A stretch of 64,000 nt of DNA. Source: Nautilus pompilius (taxonomy: Eukaryota; Mollusca; Cephalopoda; Nautilida; Nautilidae). This document shows, in pieces, positions 24,323-36,783 of the stretch (position 1 is its first letter; every line of letters begins with the position of its first letter). The position numbers and the translations under genes were made by a program. A model generated the notes under the pieces. That model was not told the DNA's origin and made no database searches. It saw only the letters and a list, made by a program, of their open reading frames with translations. The DNA lies in contig JACATO010000095.1 of the NCBI GenBank assembly GCA_018389105.1, forward strand, positions 1,299,501 to 1,363,500, read 5' to 3'.

Positions 24323-26846
24323 TAAAATACATTTGCCCTTATGTTTTTCAGATTTATCCTCAGAATAATAACTTTTTTTTTACAAAGTAAACAGACTGTA
24401 AAATTAACGGTTGTATTTAGTTGAACAATTTTCTGAATGCTTTTATCTACTGTTAAAATACTATAGGTCCTTCCTTCGAATCAGCACGAATATAAAAAGA
24501 AAGTTGCTATAGATTGTGAAAGAATGAAATAAATTATCTGTAATATTAATTGCGTAAACAGACCTTAAAAGGACAAATTGGTATTTCTTTTCTCGAGCGA
24601 GAAACGCTTATAAATCACGATAGAATTTTATAGGAATTAAGCCAAATAGGATTAAACAGGCAAGATAAATAATAAGCAAACAAAAAAGAATTTAAAGAAC
24701 TAAGAAGTGCTCTAAAAACTGTTTTCACGTAAAAACATGCAAAAACTTTCTTACAAATGTACTCCCTTATTCGGTTGTATAACAGGGGCCGATAAACATG
24801 CGAATATAGCTACAAGCTAGCAGGAGGAAAACATAGTTTAAAACCCTATCAACAGCTGATAGAGAACTAAGGGAACAGTGCCACTGTTGCTTAGAATCGA
24901 TACAAGACTCACAATAGAAACTTTTCCTTATTTTATTCGTGAATAATATTCCTGTTTCTACGCAGAACACAATTATTAGTCTCTAGAAAGTCACAATAAA
25001 AATATCTGCATTACGCACTTGTTCGAATTATATTTATTTTAGAATTAGATTACATTCGGAGTTAGTATCGCACGACGAACTTGCATTTGTGTTTGTTGTT
25101 AAAATGTCTCAAGTTTTCCGCTACAACTTTTTTTTTTCTAAATCCCTCAAGTCTACATAATTCCAATAAATATCACTAATATTTCTGGTTCGGTTTCCAT
25201 GCACATAATGCTTAAACAAAAGAATGATACAGTAGGTGACTAGCAATTCAAGTGATATTTTGAAGAGAACTATCATGTGGTTTATTAGGCCTTAGATTTA
25301 ATTTGCTCCAAAATTAAAAACACAAATAAATACAACGACATTGAGAAGCAATGGTGGCTCAGCATTATTATTATTATTTATTTTTTTTAATCGCTCATCG
25401 CTATAGCGAAAACGTAATTATATTAATCGGCCAAAAAACAAACACACGCCGGCTACAGATATTTCAGGAACAACCGCCCGAAGTCGGTCTTCATCAAAGT
25501 AGATTCTCCGGGCGTTCAAAACGTCCCTTCATCCGTAGAGAGATGCTGACGTCTCTGAAACGTGATATTTAAAGTTTTGCCGAGCACCGATAGAAGTAAA
25601 AGTGGCCCCGGAGGAATCGACATTTCGTTTACGATATTTAAGAGTGGAAAGAAAAGAAGAAAGAAAAAAAATGTCATTAGCGTTTTCATATAGCATGTCA
25701 GAAAGAGCCATACTATAGATCTGTCTTTCGGTATAATGTCGGGAGCGTGTTAGTCACGTGATCGAGTAATGGGCCCGGCCTTCTCTTCTCAGAAAACAAC
25801 AACCAAAAAACCACGTGGCCAAAAACTGAACTTTGAACTTTGCCTCTCAGAGCACTTTTCAGGGGTCAACGAGAAACACCGTGACCCTAAAGGTTGTGTA
25901 TGATATCTAGAGATTTGGAAACGACGTCAGGTCGGCCGCAGGTCTAAGCGGGAAGGAAGGCTTCATGAACTTCTTCTGTTGTTTGTAAAATCACCGCTAG
26001 AGGACGCTCTTAGCTTTTAAGCTACGAATTAATAGATTGACTACTTCACGTATACTAATGGAATGTTTCAAACTTGGCGTCAAATTAGTAATCAGTGAAG
26101 ATTTTCGCGCCTCACTCGCCAAACCTAATCGATGCCAGCAGAGGTTCCTGTCCTGCTTAAATGGCAAGTAAAAGAAATAATCCATTTGTACATAGTTTCT
26201 CCTCCCACTTAAAAAGAGAGGAGAGCAGATGATTTGAACAGAGGGACAATGAGGCAGTCGTTTCTGGACCTGTGACGGGATGTAAGGTCGTGAGATAAGT
26301 GAAGCAAGACTGAACCCAGCTGATGCTGTACGCGGAGAGATAGCGTCACGCCAGCCCGAGCCGCCATTACCGCAACTCTGAACATACCTACGTATGCGAT
26401 ATAACAAAGACCCACGAAAAACTGCGGAATTATCCGGGATGTTTACAAAGTGGCGGGTTTCCCTCACGTTTCCCACGCCTCCCCGTAGCGCCCGGAATGG
26501 GAGAGGAATAGATGCACGCGAGCTTAGTTCCGTACCTGTATTCTAACAAGTAAAGGGAGTCCGTTATGTAAAATTGAAAAAGAAAAAAAACAACAACAAA
26601 ATTTTGTTTTTTTCTTTATTTTTGTTGTTTGTTTTTTTTTTACTTCTTTCCATTGAATAATACCTGCTGTCTGTTCTATAGAGTGAAATACGGATGGGGT
26701 TTTCACACACAAAATAATCGATACGTGTTATCCCGCCCGTCTTTCTGGGTTGTGTTTTTAATAAATTTTTTAATCACATTAAAAAAAAAAACAAAAACGA
26801 CAAGAATGTAGCCAACAGAGGCGGCTCCGGAATCGTTATTGGGGGA

Positions 26847-26848
<2 letters not shown>
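24323..26848. other. Intergenic, no gene seen
   Basis: CpG-normal sequence. A 159-codon minus-strand frame (25997-26476) has no recognisable domain and I do not call it. A/T-rich foldback near 26585-26640. Confidence 0.4.
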
Positions 26849-26902
<54 letters not shown>

Positions 26903-26925
26903 TCTACCTCCTCTCTCTCTCTCTT
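26849..26925 (+). repeat. (CT)n microsatellite
   Basis: About 25 uninterrupted CT units followed by a slightly imperfect CT run. Confidence 0.95.
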
Positions 26926-29689
26926 CGTGTTTCACGTCAACAGTATCAAGTCCACGTGCTGCTCGATCGATATTTGATCATTAGCTTACGGGTCTTATTT
27001 TCAAACTCCACCTTTCGTTTTGTTTCTTGTTTTCTGCTAACGAACTGGCTGCGTTTTATACCTGAATTTCCTTGTGTCGGGAAATCTGTCAGGAGAGGTT
27101 CTCGGGCAGCCAATAAACCAACAGTCACCGATCGCGATGTTCTGTTCTGTATGTAAAGCCCTGTTTTCTTTTACAATGACTGGGCTTGGTCGCGACCCTT
27201 CAACATCCAACCATATTTTCATACAGGGTGTCCCAAAAGTAATTTATTTTAAGACGAATAAATAAAAGAACAACAGAACAGAACAAAACAAAATCGTGTT
27301 CTTCGTCCCTTACAGTCGGACTTAGGTCCCTGTCCGGAGAGCGTCACCATGGCGAGATAAATCATCGATCGGTGCTCAGTTTTTTAAAAGTTACCACACC
27401 ATCTACCAGAGAGGGAGAGATCGCCTCCCTGATCTACCAAAAGTTTCCCTACGCTGCTTTTGGGACATTGATTAAATTCTAATTTTTAGCATCGATGACA
27501 GATTACGCTCAGACGTTTGCAATCATACATCTAAACAAAACAAAAGTAGCATTAAATATATTCACCTCGGAAAATGGCCAGACTTTCTTCATTCTGAAGA
27601 AACACATCGTGTATTACATAAAACGTCAAGTTTGCGTCATAAAAACGCCATTCACATATCTTCATCACAGCGCATGACTATTTTATTTAATAACATATCC
27701 GTTGGAAGCGGAAGTTAGCATTTAGCGTTATACAAAAAAAGACAAAAAAAAAAAACACGACTTTTTCAAAATGACTACTTGTCGCCACGTCTTCAATCAT
27801 CTTCATTCTGGACGAGTAATCGCCCCTGATCGTTCTAGCTTTGGGCGTTTTCCGCCAAGCAGCGCTCTAATTCTTGTTCCATTCTTTCTCGCCGCTGTAC
27901 GACGACATTATTGAGCACCGACTAACTCCCCAAGATTCTTACTCCTCGGTTCTGGTGCTGCATACCGTGTGGCGCCAATCGTTTAATCGCAGAGATACTG
28001 CCTGAAGCTAATGTCCTGGGCGAACGCTAAAGACGCCATGGAAATCTACGCGCATCATGGCGGCGGAAGAAGCGAAATTGAGAGAGAAGAAAAAGATTGA
28101 AGCGATTCAATCTCTGGAAGATAGCTGAGAAATGATTTACTCTTCTTTTGAATCTTTATCGGATGATAAAAAATGATAAATAAGTAGCTGTTACGGCGAA
28201 AGCGATAGTGTGGAGAAACAGTTGACTGAAAGCAGCAACAAGAAGCCGGATTTAGTATGAAAGTGTGTCAGGGATTGATTTTCTTCCTCTCCCCCTCCTT
28301 TCATTCCGTGTTGTAGAGGTGTTTCTCCGTCCGTGGCGCCCTGGTATTACCAGATTCCAAATGATTTCTACTAGTCAGATAGATGGGCAGACGGGCCGGT
28401 AATGAACATTTTCTCGTCCTTGCTTGCCACTCGCGGGAATGACTTAGAGGAAATTTCTGGACCCATCTTCCCTCGGGCACATTCAGAAAACAGTGAGCAG
28501 CGACACCTGGTGGTGGGTGGTGCGTTGGTCTTTCGACAAAAAACTTAGATTAAAACTGGACGGGCAACATGATTTAATAACAACAAACCCGAGGTTGGAA
28601 AAGTCCTGATAAAGCAATCATAATTGAGGCTGAGATTACAATGAGTGCAGTCGGGCAGGGAACTGAATCGTGCTATTGTCCGGCGTATATACACTATAAT
28701 GGCTGCTTGCCCCAATAAGTACAGGTCAGAATTTAGCCATCCATCGTGGTATGGCACATAATCCGAGAACTTTGTTATTTGCTTTAATATTTATTAAATA
28801 ATGTGTAAAATAGCTCCTACTAATACAACTACCAATAAGTTCAGTCAGCCTCCCCATGTTCGCATAGAAGGATGGTAGTTGACAGGTTAATAACTCGCGG
28901 ATAGTTTCACAAAGACTAGTGACTTCCACCGGGAGAAGAAAAATAAGATGCGATAATAAAAAAGATCTCGTTACCCTGTGGCTGTAGAACCCCCCATCTT
29001 TCTTTTTCCTTTTTTTCTTTTTCTTTTTACAAAACGAAACGAAACGAAATCTACCTTTCGTATATCAGTTTTATTCGCTATTTTGTTTACGATGGCAGAA
29101 AAATCATAAGCAGACTAATTAGCGCTAAAAGTCAGCGAGCACCAAACTGAAATACGTCTAACTTAGCTGCATCTCAGACATGCGAGTTATAATCCTCTCC
29201 CCGCTGCTGGTGAATCGTTAGCTATCACGTATTGCAGAGGGGTTATCTGATTCAGATTTATTGAACGATCGAATGCATAAATAAATATGGCGACACAAAA
29301 AGAAATAGACAGTGGATGTATATGAATAAGTTGGATATATTACTTATAAAAATTCAGATGGCATTGTCAAGTAATAAATATATTTCCATTTTTCAAACGC
29401 TATAAAATGGTTTTCAAAATTATGAACCGACCACACGAAAACAGTTATCTACCATTTTATTATTATATTATTATTATCCAAAATGCATTATTCCAGCAAA
29501 ATCCAACAATAAAAAACCTGATAAATCTTTTATCAGAATATATAAAATAAATATGGTAGATTATCATTTTATGCTATTTTTTTTTTCATCAGAAGGCAGC
29601 TTTTGTGCCAAATGCGCATCTTTCTGTCCAATAGATTTTTAAAATATAGCTTAAGTAACCCTTATTCTCTTGACATTATTCCTACAGCT
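26926..29689. other. Intergenic, no gene seen
   Basis: Includes the possible short inverted-repeat element at 27226-27465 (listed separately) and a CpG-rich patch at 27780-28130. In that patch lies a 23-codon frame starting in a good initiation context (ATCATGG, 28057-28128, MAAEEAKLREKKKIEAIQSL). It is too short to call. Confidence 0.4.
27226..27465. mobile_element. Possible short inverted-repeat (MITE-like) element
   Basis: ACAGGGTGTCCCAAAAGT near 27224-27241 is a terminus-like motif seen at transposon ends. At about 27450-27465 CTGCTTTTGGGACATTGA provides an inverted partial match (TGTCCCAAAAG). No target duplication was established. The match is only about 11 bp, so chance is possible. 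Confidence 0.25.
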
Positions 29690-30738
29690 GGATGACATTA
29701 GTTGGCCATTCTAACTGGAATCTCCAATCTAGATCATCCAACATAGGTGAAGCGGGATTAAGATCTGCAGATGGAGGAGCCTCAACAGTTTTAAGAAGTC
29801 GTCTTCCATATATATGTTGTTGTTGTTTTTTTAATTTTAGCCACATGTCGAGGTATTGGGCTTTCCAGGGGCCTTGCGCTGTTATCTTGTTGCAGTATAA
29901 TCCAATCATTTATCAAACAGAGCCCTGACAAAAACTGTTTGGTCTTCCGGGATGCTGTGATTGCTTCTGTAAGAAATATTTACCAAGCCACCAGACGGAT
30001 GACAGATCAACGCCATACATTCACATTTCCGCAGCTCTGCGTAACTGAATGCCAAGAGCACGCAACTCATCTTATACTTTTCTCGGGGCGTTCCTTTCTT
30101 CTGACCCGCTGTCCTTACTTAGAACCGAATATTTCAAACCTGCTCTCATCTGGCCGCAGCACATCGCACCATTGCTCCGAGGTGTAGGCCTGACGCTGTT
30201 CAGCCCAGTCAAGTCGCTTGTTACCACGTCTGAGCACGAGCTGTTTAGCTGCTGCTCGGCCAATCAGACCCAACCTCTCTTAACGCCTTTTGGCGGTGGA
30301 GGTTGGTTGACATGCTGGAAGTTGCAGAAAAATTGTGGTCAGCAGTTACTTGACTACCTGTCAACAAAGGTTTTTCTCTGGACCTTCAAACTAGCATTTC
30401 GTGGGTTCTCAGTCTCTTCTCCATCCCTTTAACTTTATGGTTTCGCCATCAGATACGGTTGTGTCCACACTGCCCCGTGCAGCTCCGACTTTCCGCTGGG
30501 AGCAGCCATCTTTGTGAAGAGCAGTGATGGGTTATATGGAATTTCGGTTTGAACAGCTATTTTGATTTCCAAACAAAACAATAGCAGTCATCAATAACGA
30601 ATGCCATTAATAATGATACAAAATTATGGCACGTGCTAACGATCATTCAGATTAGTAATAGAAATGATAATGGATGAACAAATAATACAATTCTTCGATG
30701 TGAGCCAAGATTGACATTTATAACAATAACTCGTTGCC
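29690..30738 (-). mobile_element. Tc1-like transposon relic, copy 1
   Basis: On the minus strand the fragments of a Tc1 transposase appear in order. GLIGRAAAKQLVLRRGNKRL (about 30280) and WCDVLRPDESRFEIFGSK (about 30165-30125) are followed by VRRKERPEK. Then LQQDNSARPL (about 29895) carries the second acidic motif, and ADLNPASPMLDDLDWRFQ (about 29780) the third region. Stops and frame changes interrupt it. The 5' non-coding part reaches about 30738. The right-hand 791 bp (29948-30738) are shared with a second copy at 35986-36783. No clear terminal repeats or TA duplication were found. Confidence 0.85.
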
Positions 30739-33700
30739 TCCATAATTAAGAAACCAAAGATGGTCACATTACAATTGCTTTTGCTTTAAAACTCTTCAGA
30801 GAATTTTTAATTTTTGCTCTTTTACCGGAATAATGCCTCATTCATTAACAAAGTGTGAAAAAGAAACGTTTTTCCGTGTGGTTGTCTCATTATTTTAAAC
30901 TCCATATCTTGAAAATCTGCACGAATTTGTTTTATGCAGTTTCTCTTGTTTTGACGAGACATTTTCATTGTTGCCATAAGTACACCAAACAATACTTCTG
31001 TCTGTAGCGTGTGTTTTTTATTTCGAGTTTTTTTTTAATGTTCGAATTCATACATCGTGGTAAGATTAATCGTGACGTTTTTCGGTGCTTAGAGAGATAT
31101 TCTTATTAACCGTAGGAATGCTAAGTAATATATCGAGATGACTATCGAATCCACCCTAAAATGTAACAATGATTTGACAGGTTGCACTGATAAATCTAAG
31201 GTATGCTAAATAAAAATATTATAATGAAGACATTGGATATTCTTGTTTCTTTGTGTAAAGCTTTGGCCGGACCTCGTCTAGAGTATGCAGTCTACGAATC
31301 ACATCTTGTTTGAGACGTTCGCAGATCGGTAAAAACCGTATGCCGAAAACTATTTTGACAAAAAGACGATTTTGTTCATTCTGAACATTTAGCAGAAATT
31401 AATCTTACATTGTTGCATATCGAATATTTCGTAATGAGATCTAATTGCGGAAATTAAATTTGGTGAAGGCTAGAAAAGTAAGGCTAATTTCATTTGTCTT
31501 TGGAGGGGTTCATGACTTTAAACCTTATAAACATAATTGTAATCAAGATCTATTCGAAGGTATCCCTATTAAATGCGTGAAAGAATTTACAGTCTTGAGG
31601 AATGTCATTATTCAGTGATAGGCAGAAAAGTGAAATTCAGGTAACAATTGTTAATGTGCAGAAGCATTTTAGCAATTTGAGTTTACCATTGATAACCAAA
31701 AATTTAAAATATTACGAACATATCAAAGAGCTAATTATTTATTTCTTTTGTTCTTTCTTCCAGATTTTATGTTTACCCCAGCAATTTTGTCTCTAAATAA
31801 AGTACAAGAGCAGTGAATAAAAACAACACAAAGAGCAATTGAGAGAAGAATGCCGGATATATCTTAAGACAGAATATAGGATGAGACAATAAGATAGAGG
31901 GTAAAGTTTAAGAATACAATAGGAACATGCTAAAGACAAATCATAAAACTGGACTAGTCAGGTAGCAAGATCACAAATGACTGATGAAACAAATAGATTT
32001 TCGAACTCAAGAGTGCTAAAAGAAGAGATTACAAAAAAGACGTATCCCAAGACTTATGTATAACATAAGAAAAGATGCCAAAAACCGGAACTTAAAAAAC
32101 CTTGGGAAAAGTTTATAATCAAGAATGGAAAACCAACAGCTGAAAATAGCAGCGACCTAAGCATCCTTAATTTTTTATTTTTATTTTGGGGTAATAAAGA
32201 TGTGAATAAATGGAAATCCGCCTCGTGCAGTTACTAAATGTAACAATCATTATATTAAAAAATTCATTAAATAGACGAGTTAGAATTTTTATACCAGTTT
32301 TTCTCTAATATAATAATTTAGGTGCATTTTAATTATGAAATATCCGTTTGCTTGTTTTTTTTAAAGAGGCAAACAAAATTTCAAAATAAATAAATAATTT
32401 ATTCGAAATTACAAAGCAACAAACATTTTGGGTTTTCGTTTCGTCTAAAATCTTGTTTCAAGTTTTTTCGCACCACTACCCAATTTTTAGTCTAGTATTT
32501 TTTCCAGATTTTCAACTCCAGGTTTTAGAATGGTTGAGTTGGGGCAGACATACTGGGAAAACAGTTGCGCGGTAATTATTGACCGGAATCTCTTGTCGAC
32601 CTGTTTCGTTCGCAGACAAAATGCTGACCATTTCTTTTGCCTCAGGCTATTCGAAGCTACGCATTGTTTATTCTGCGAGTTCTTACTATTGAGAGAAATA
32701 GATCAGAATGGTCGAGTTAAGAGAACACTCTTTAAATGTGAGATATATCGATCCCGTCATTTTCTTCAGCTACTAGCTGTTCCTATAACCTTCATATATA
32801 TATATAAAACGAAAAACAAAAGGGTAAAAATTACTTGCCTTCATTCTTGTGGGGAAAAATCAATTTTTTTGCGGAAAAACGACAGATGACATCAAAAGGG
32901 GAAAAAAAATGGCGTCATGAATCAGCAAAACACTGATACCATTTTGACGTTTCTTGTATTCATAAGACGAAACACAAGAAAACTCCTTGTATTGGTCTGA
33001 AAATGGCCACGTTCTGATCTCCGTGGTATTCAACAAGCTGCCATCTTCTGAAGTCCCTGCACTGATATGATATTTAGCCAGCGAAGCCTAAAGGATTTTG
33101 TTTTGTTGTTGTTGTTCTTTTCATAAATGGTATTTAATGATGACTTTGGTGCTTGCAAATGAAAAGTCCGGCAGAATAATTTCTAGAAGTGCGCTAGGCG
33201 CCGTGTTTCCTGTCAGAGACAAAACAAAAATATTTGACAAATCAGAGTGGCAACGATTTAATATTAGCATAAGAAAAAAAAAAACTGTGACATGAAAGCT
33301 TTTACTTTACGAAATTTTTTTAAAGTATGAATAAATAAATTAAATAGTTTTTATGAAACCAAATTTATACTTCGCTCTTAGTAAGTCTGATTACTGATGG
33401 AATCCATTTTCTAAATTATTAACTTTCATTGACATTTTAAGTTGTTGTGCCTCGGACTTTACGAATGCAAATAAGAATTTCTCGATTCTAAATATGTAAT
33501 AAAATTCATTTCAAATGTCAGTTTTTTAATGAATTACGTTCATGTACAAATTGGTTTCTTGTGTAATCATTAGCGGTCCAGTTCACGTTTAATGACTCCA
33601 CGATACACAACGATAAAGTGGCCATACTGTGTTCCACGTCGGCAGTGACGTCATATTGACAGGTTTCTTCTGGTTAGTTATTGTTAACCAGTCATTTAGC

Positions 33701-35985
33701 CTCAGTGTGCGTCGTCTTATTATCAAGGCAAAGTTAGCTAATATTGTTGTTGTTGTGTTGTTTTGTTTTAATTATCAAAGGTTTGTTTGTTTGCTTGTTT
33801 TTGTTTTAAAAAAGAAAATCTTTTTTCAGTTGTCCTACCTCTAGAACATTCGAAACTGGACGATGTTGTTCGTGTGGGCGGAATGGCAGGTAAACCTTTG
33901 TGAAGGGGGGGGCTACAGGTGAATTTGGTCGTTCAGAACAGAGTTTAAGGATCTTTGTGCAAGAACTTCAGCGCCTCGGTTCAGAAGCCGCAGAGCAGGC
34001 TGCTCCTGGGCGCGTGGCGTATTAGGTCCGTGACACGTTGCGAAATGGTGGCTTTTGCTATTTCCGGGACGTCACTTCCGGACCTACGGCGGAATGCACC
34101 GGCAGGCAGGCAGTCAGTCGGCCAGTCGGGAATGCGACAAGGCTGTCTGAAAACAAACTTCCAAAATGCGAGAGATTTAATCTGAAAAGAAAATGGGGGA
34201 AATATTAATTCTAAACAAACAGAACGGTACCAGGGCCTAGCCTTAGTTCGGACAGCTCTCGGCCGAGGCGCTCGCTGGGATTCGCTGCCGAAGAAGCCGC
34301 TTGACGGCGGTGAGTTGCCGGATAGTTTCCCCGGGAAGAACCCATTAGAATAACGCCTTGTGACTGTCTGTCTGTCTGCCGCTTTGTTATATCTAATAAT
34401 AATCCCGATCGTCTATCGTCCATTGTCAACTCCGGTGTCAATTTAATTACCGAATGAGAGCTCGCTGCTTCTTCACAGCTGCTTCCCGTCTTTCTGCGCC
34501 GAGGGCTGACAGCAAACACAGCAATTAGCCATCTTCCGCCGGTAATCAAGGCGAGAGTTGCCATCAGCGAGCTTCTGGCCGCCGTCCTGTACATTTGTTC
34601 GCTTGCCAAAGTCGTCTTCTTCCCGAATAATAATGATGCCCTGTAAAATGCGCTCGCTGGGAAGCTTTTGTTTCAGAGAAGGGAGGGGAAAGTTGGAGAA
34701 GTAAACTATAAAGGGAAAGTTCATTCCCCATTGAGATCGCCGAAGAACAGACGACGGACGGCCTACGGTGCCCGTGTTTGATAATCGTTGTTTGTCTCTG
34801 GCATTTTCAAGGTCAATGAACGGAACTTGGTTATGCTAAATTTCTTTTGCCTTTTACCTGTTCTTGTTTAGCGCCAGTTTATCAGTAATGAGTGGTTTCC
34901 ATAAGACACCGCCACTTTGAATATTTAGGAAAACACTGAAGTGCCTTACCACGAAAATCGGTTGGGTTTTGTTAACATCTATATCGTTAATTCCAGTAAA
35001 TTACAGTTGACCATCCAGACACCCATGGGCTATAGAAGCTGCAGTTCTCCTGTGGAAAAAATCTCAAAAGACCCCCATCCGCGTCATAATTGTGCATGGG
35101 GCGTTCGGCTGAGCGCTGTAGTCGAGCAGAACGCCTCGCACGGGCCACCTGGCGGCCATGCTGCTTTTTTTTGTCTTAGACTTTCGCTTTAAAAGATTCC
35201 AGACACTAAGGGGCCTCACAAAGCGCCACTGTGAGGGTGTTTAATTGGTTATTTGAGTTGTAGCGATTACAAACGCCTGCGTCTCCTCCCAGGTCGACAC
35301 AGCCTACATCAGAGATGAGTATCTGATACAAAGCGAGGAGAGACGGACGGACTGCACGAGACCTGCTTACCTCATCTCATCGGGCCGTCAACTAAACACT
35401 TTCTAAATGACCCCTTATCAATCATTTCGCCGAAGCCTCTTCGATAAAAGGGCGGGCGTTAGATAAATATAAACGTATTTGATGAAATGTGGTTTTTCGC
35501 TGAAACCGATTCAGAAATAGTGAACGTCAAAGATGTCTGACCATCCCGCTCGTTTACAATAAAAAAATTATATAACCAAATTATAAAGACAACCCAATTC
35601 TTACATCCCTATATCAATTATCCAACAGTTTAAGACCTTAACAAAAAAGTTATATCTATAAATATCCTGGCGTTCAACATTATTATCTCACATACGAAAT
35701 CTCATGTGCCTCATCTATCATTCCAGCAACAACAACACTTGAAAAATCAGATGAACCAGGTATCAGAATATAAACTATTGTCTGTGTCATTGTTATCACT
35801 CCAAGTTCGTTTAATCAGAACAGCCACTTTGCATGCGAGTACTGCTGAACATATCTTGGTTATTTGTTCAGTAACTTTTCAAAATATACCTTGTAAGTAA
35901 CCTCTTTCCATGTGCCCATAGGGATCCGCACCCGTGTAATCGAGAGAGAGAGAGAGAGAGATGGAGGTGGAATGTCATGCCGTCG
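30739..35985. other. Intergenic, no gene seen
   Basis: AT-rich, CpG-normal sequence to about 33.9 kb, then a GC-richer zone at 33.95-34.75 kb with a candidate ETS/CRE site. Frames such as 34211-34609 (minus, 132 codons) have no recognisable domain. Exact TGACGTCA at 33646-33653. Confidence 0.4.
34068..34081 (-). promoter_or_regulatory. ETS/CRE composite site in a CpG-rich zone
   Basis: The minus strand reads CCGGAAGTGACGTC, the overlapping ETS and CRE composite known from mammalian CpG promoters and bound there by GABP-alpha and CREB-family proteins. The surrounding 33.95-34.3 kb is CpG-rich. No transcript start is visible, so a promoter is inferred only from motif plus composition. Confidence 0.35.
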
Positions 35986-36783
35986 CGGGATGCTGTGATT
36001 GCTTCTGTAAGAAATATTTACCAAGCCACCAGACGGATGACAGACCGACAGATCAACGCCATACATCACATTTCCGCAGCTCTGCGTAACTGAATGCCAA
36101 GGAGCACGCAACTCATCTTATACTTTTCTCGGGGCGTTTCCTTTCTTCTGACCCGCTGTCCTTACTTAGAACCGAATATTTCAAACCTGCTCTCATCTGG
36201 CCGCAGCACATCGCACCATTGCTCCGAGGTGTAGGCCTGACGCTGTTTCAGCCCAGTCAAGTCGCTTGTTACCACGTCTGAGCACGAGCTGCTTAGCTGC
36301 TGCTCGGCCAATCAGACCCAACCTCTCTTAACGCCTTTTGGCGCTGGAGGTTGGTTGACATGCTGGAAGTTGGCAGGAAAGTGTGGTCAGCAGTTACTTG
36401 ACTACCTGTCAACAAAGGTTTTTCTCTGGACCTTCAAACTAGCTTTCGTGGGTTCTCAGTCTCTTCTCCATCCCTTTAACTTATGGTTTCGCCATCAGAT
36501 ACGGTTGTGTCCACACTGCCCCGTGCAGCTCCGACTTTCCGCTGGGGAGCAGCCATCTTTGTGAAGAGCAGTGATGTTTATATGGAATTTCGGTTTGAAC
36601 AGCTATTTTGATTTCCAAACAAAACAATAGCATCATCAATAACGAATGACATTAATAATGATACAAAATTATGGCACGTGCTAACGATCATTCAGATTAG
36701 TAATAGAAATAATAATGGATGAACAAATAATACAATTCTTCGATGTGAGCCAAGATTGACATTTATAACAATAACTCGTTGCC
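35986..36783 (-). mobile_element. Tc1-like relic, copy 2 (near-identical partial copy)
   Basis: This 798-bp block matches 29948-30738 in the same orientation at an estimated 96-98% identity. It includes the DESRFEIFG catalytic fragment but is cut off before the second acidic motif. The left edge is abrupt, about 25 bp from a GA repeat. Many differences between the copies are single-base indels in short homopolymers. Because both share the same interrupted frames, the transposase was already dead before they separated. Confidence 0.85.

Noticed and set aside
25997-26476. 159-codon minus-strand ORF
   Set aside because: No recognisable domain, non-protein-like segments and no splice context.
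28057-28128. 23-codon ORF starting ATCATGGCGG
   Set aside because: Good initiation context in a CpG-rich patch, but too short to support a gene. More likely a YY1-type motif or upstream ORF.
34211-34609. 132-codon minus-strand ORF
   Set aside because: Low-complexity Ser/Arg composition, no domain recognised, and another minus frame overlaps it.
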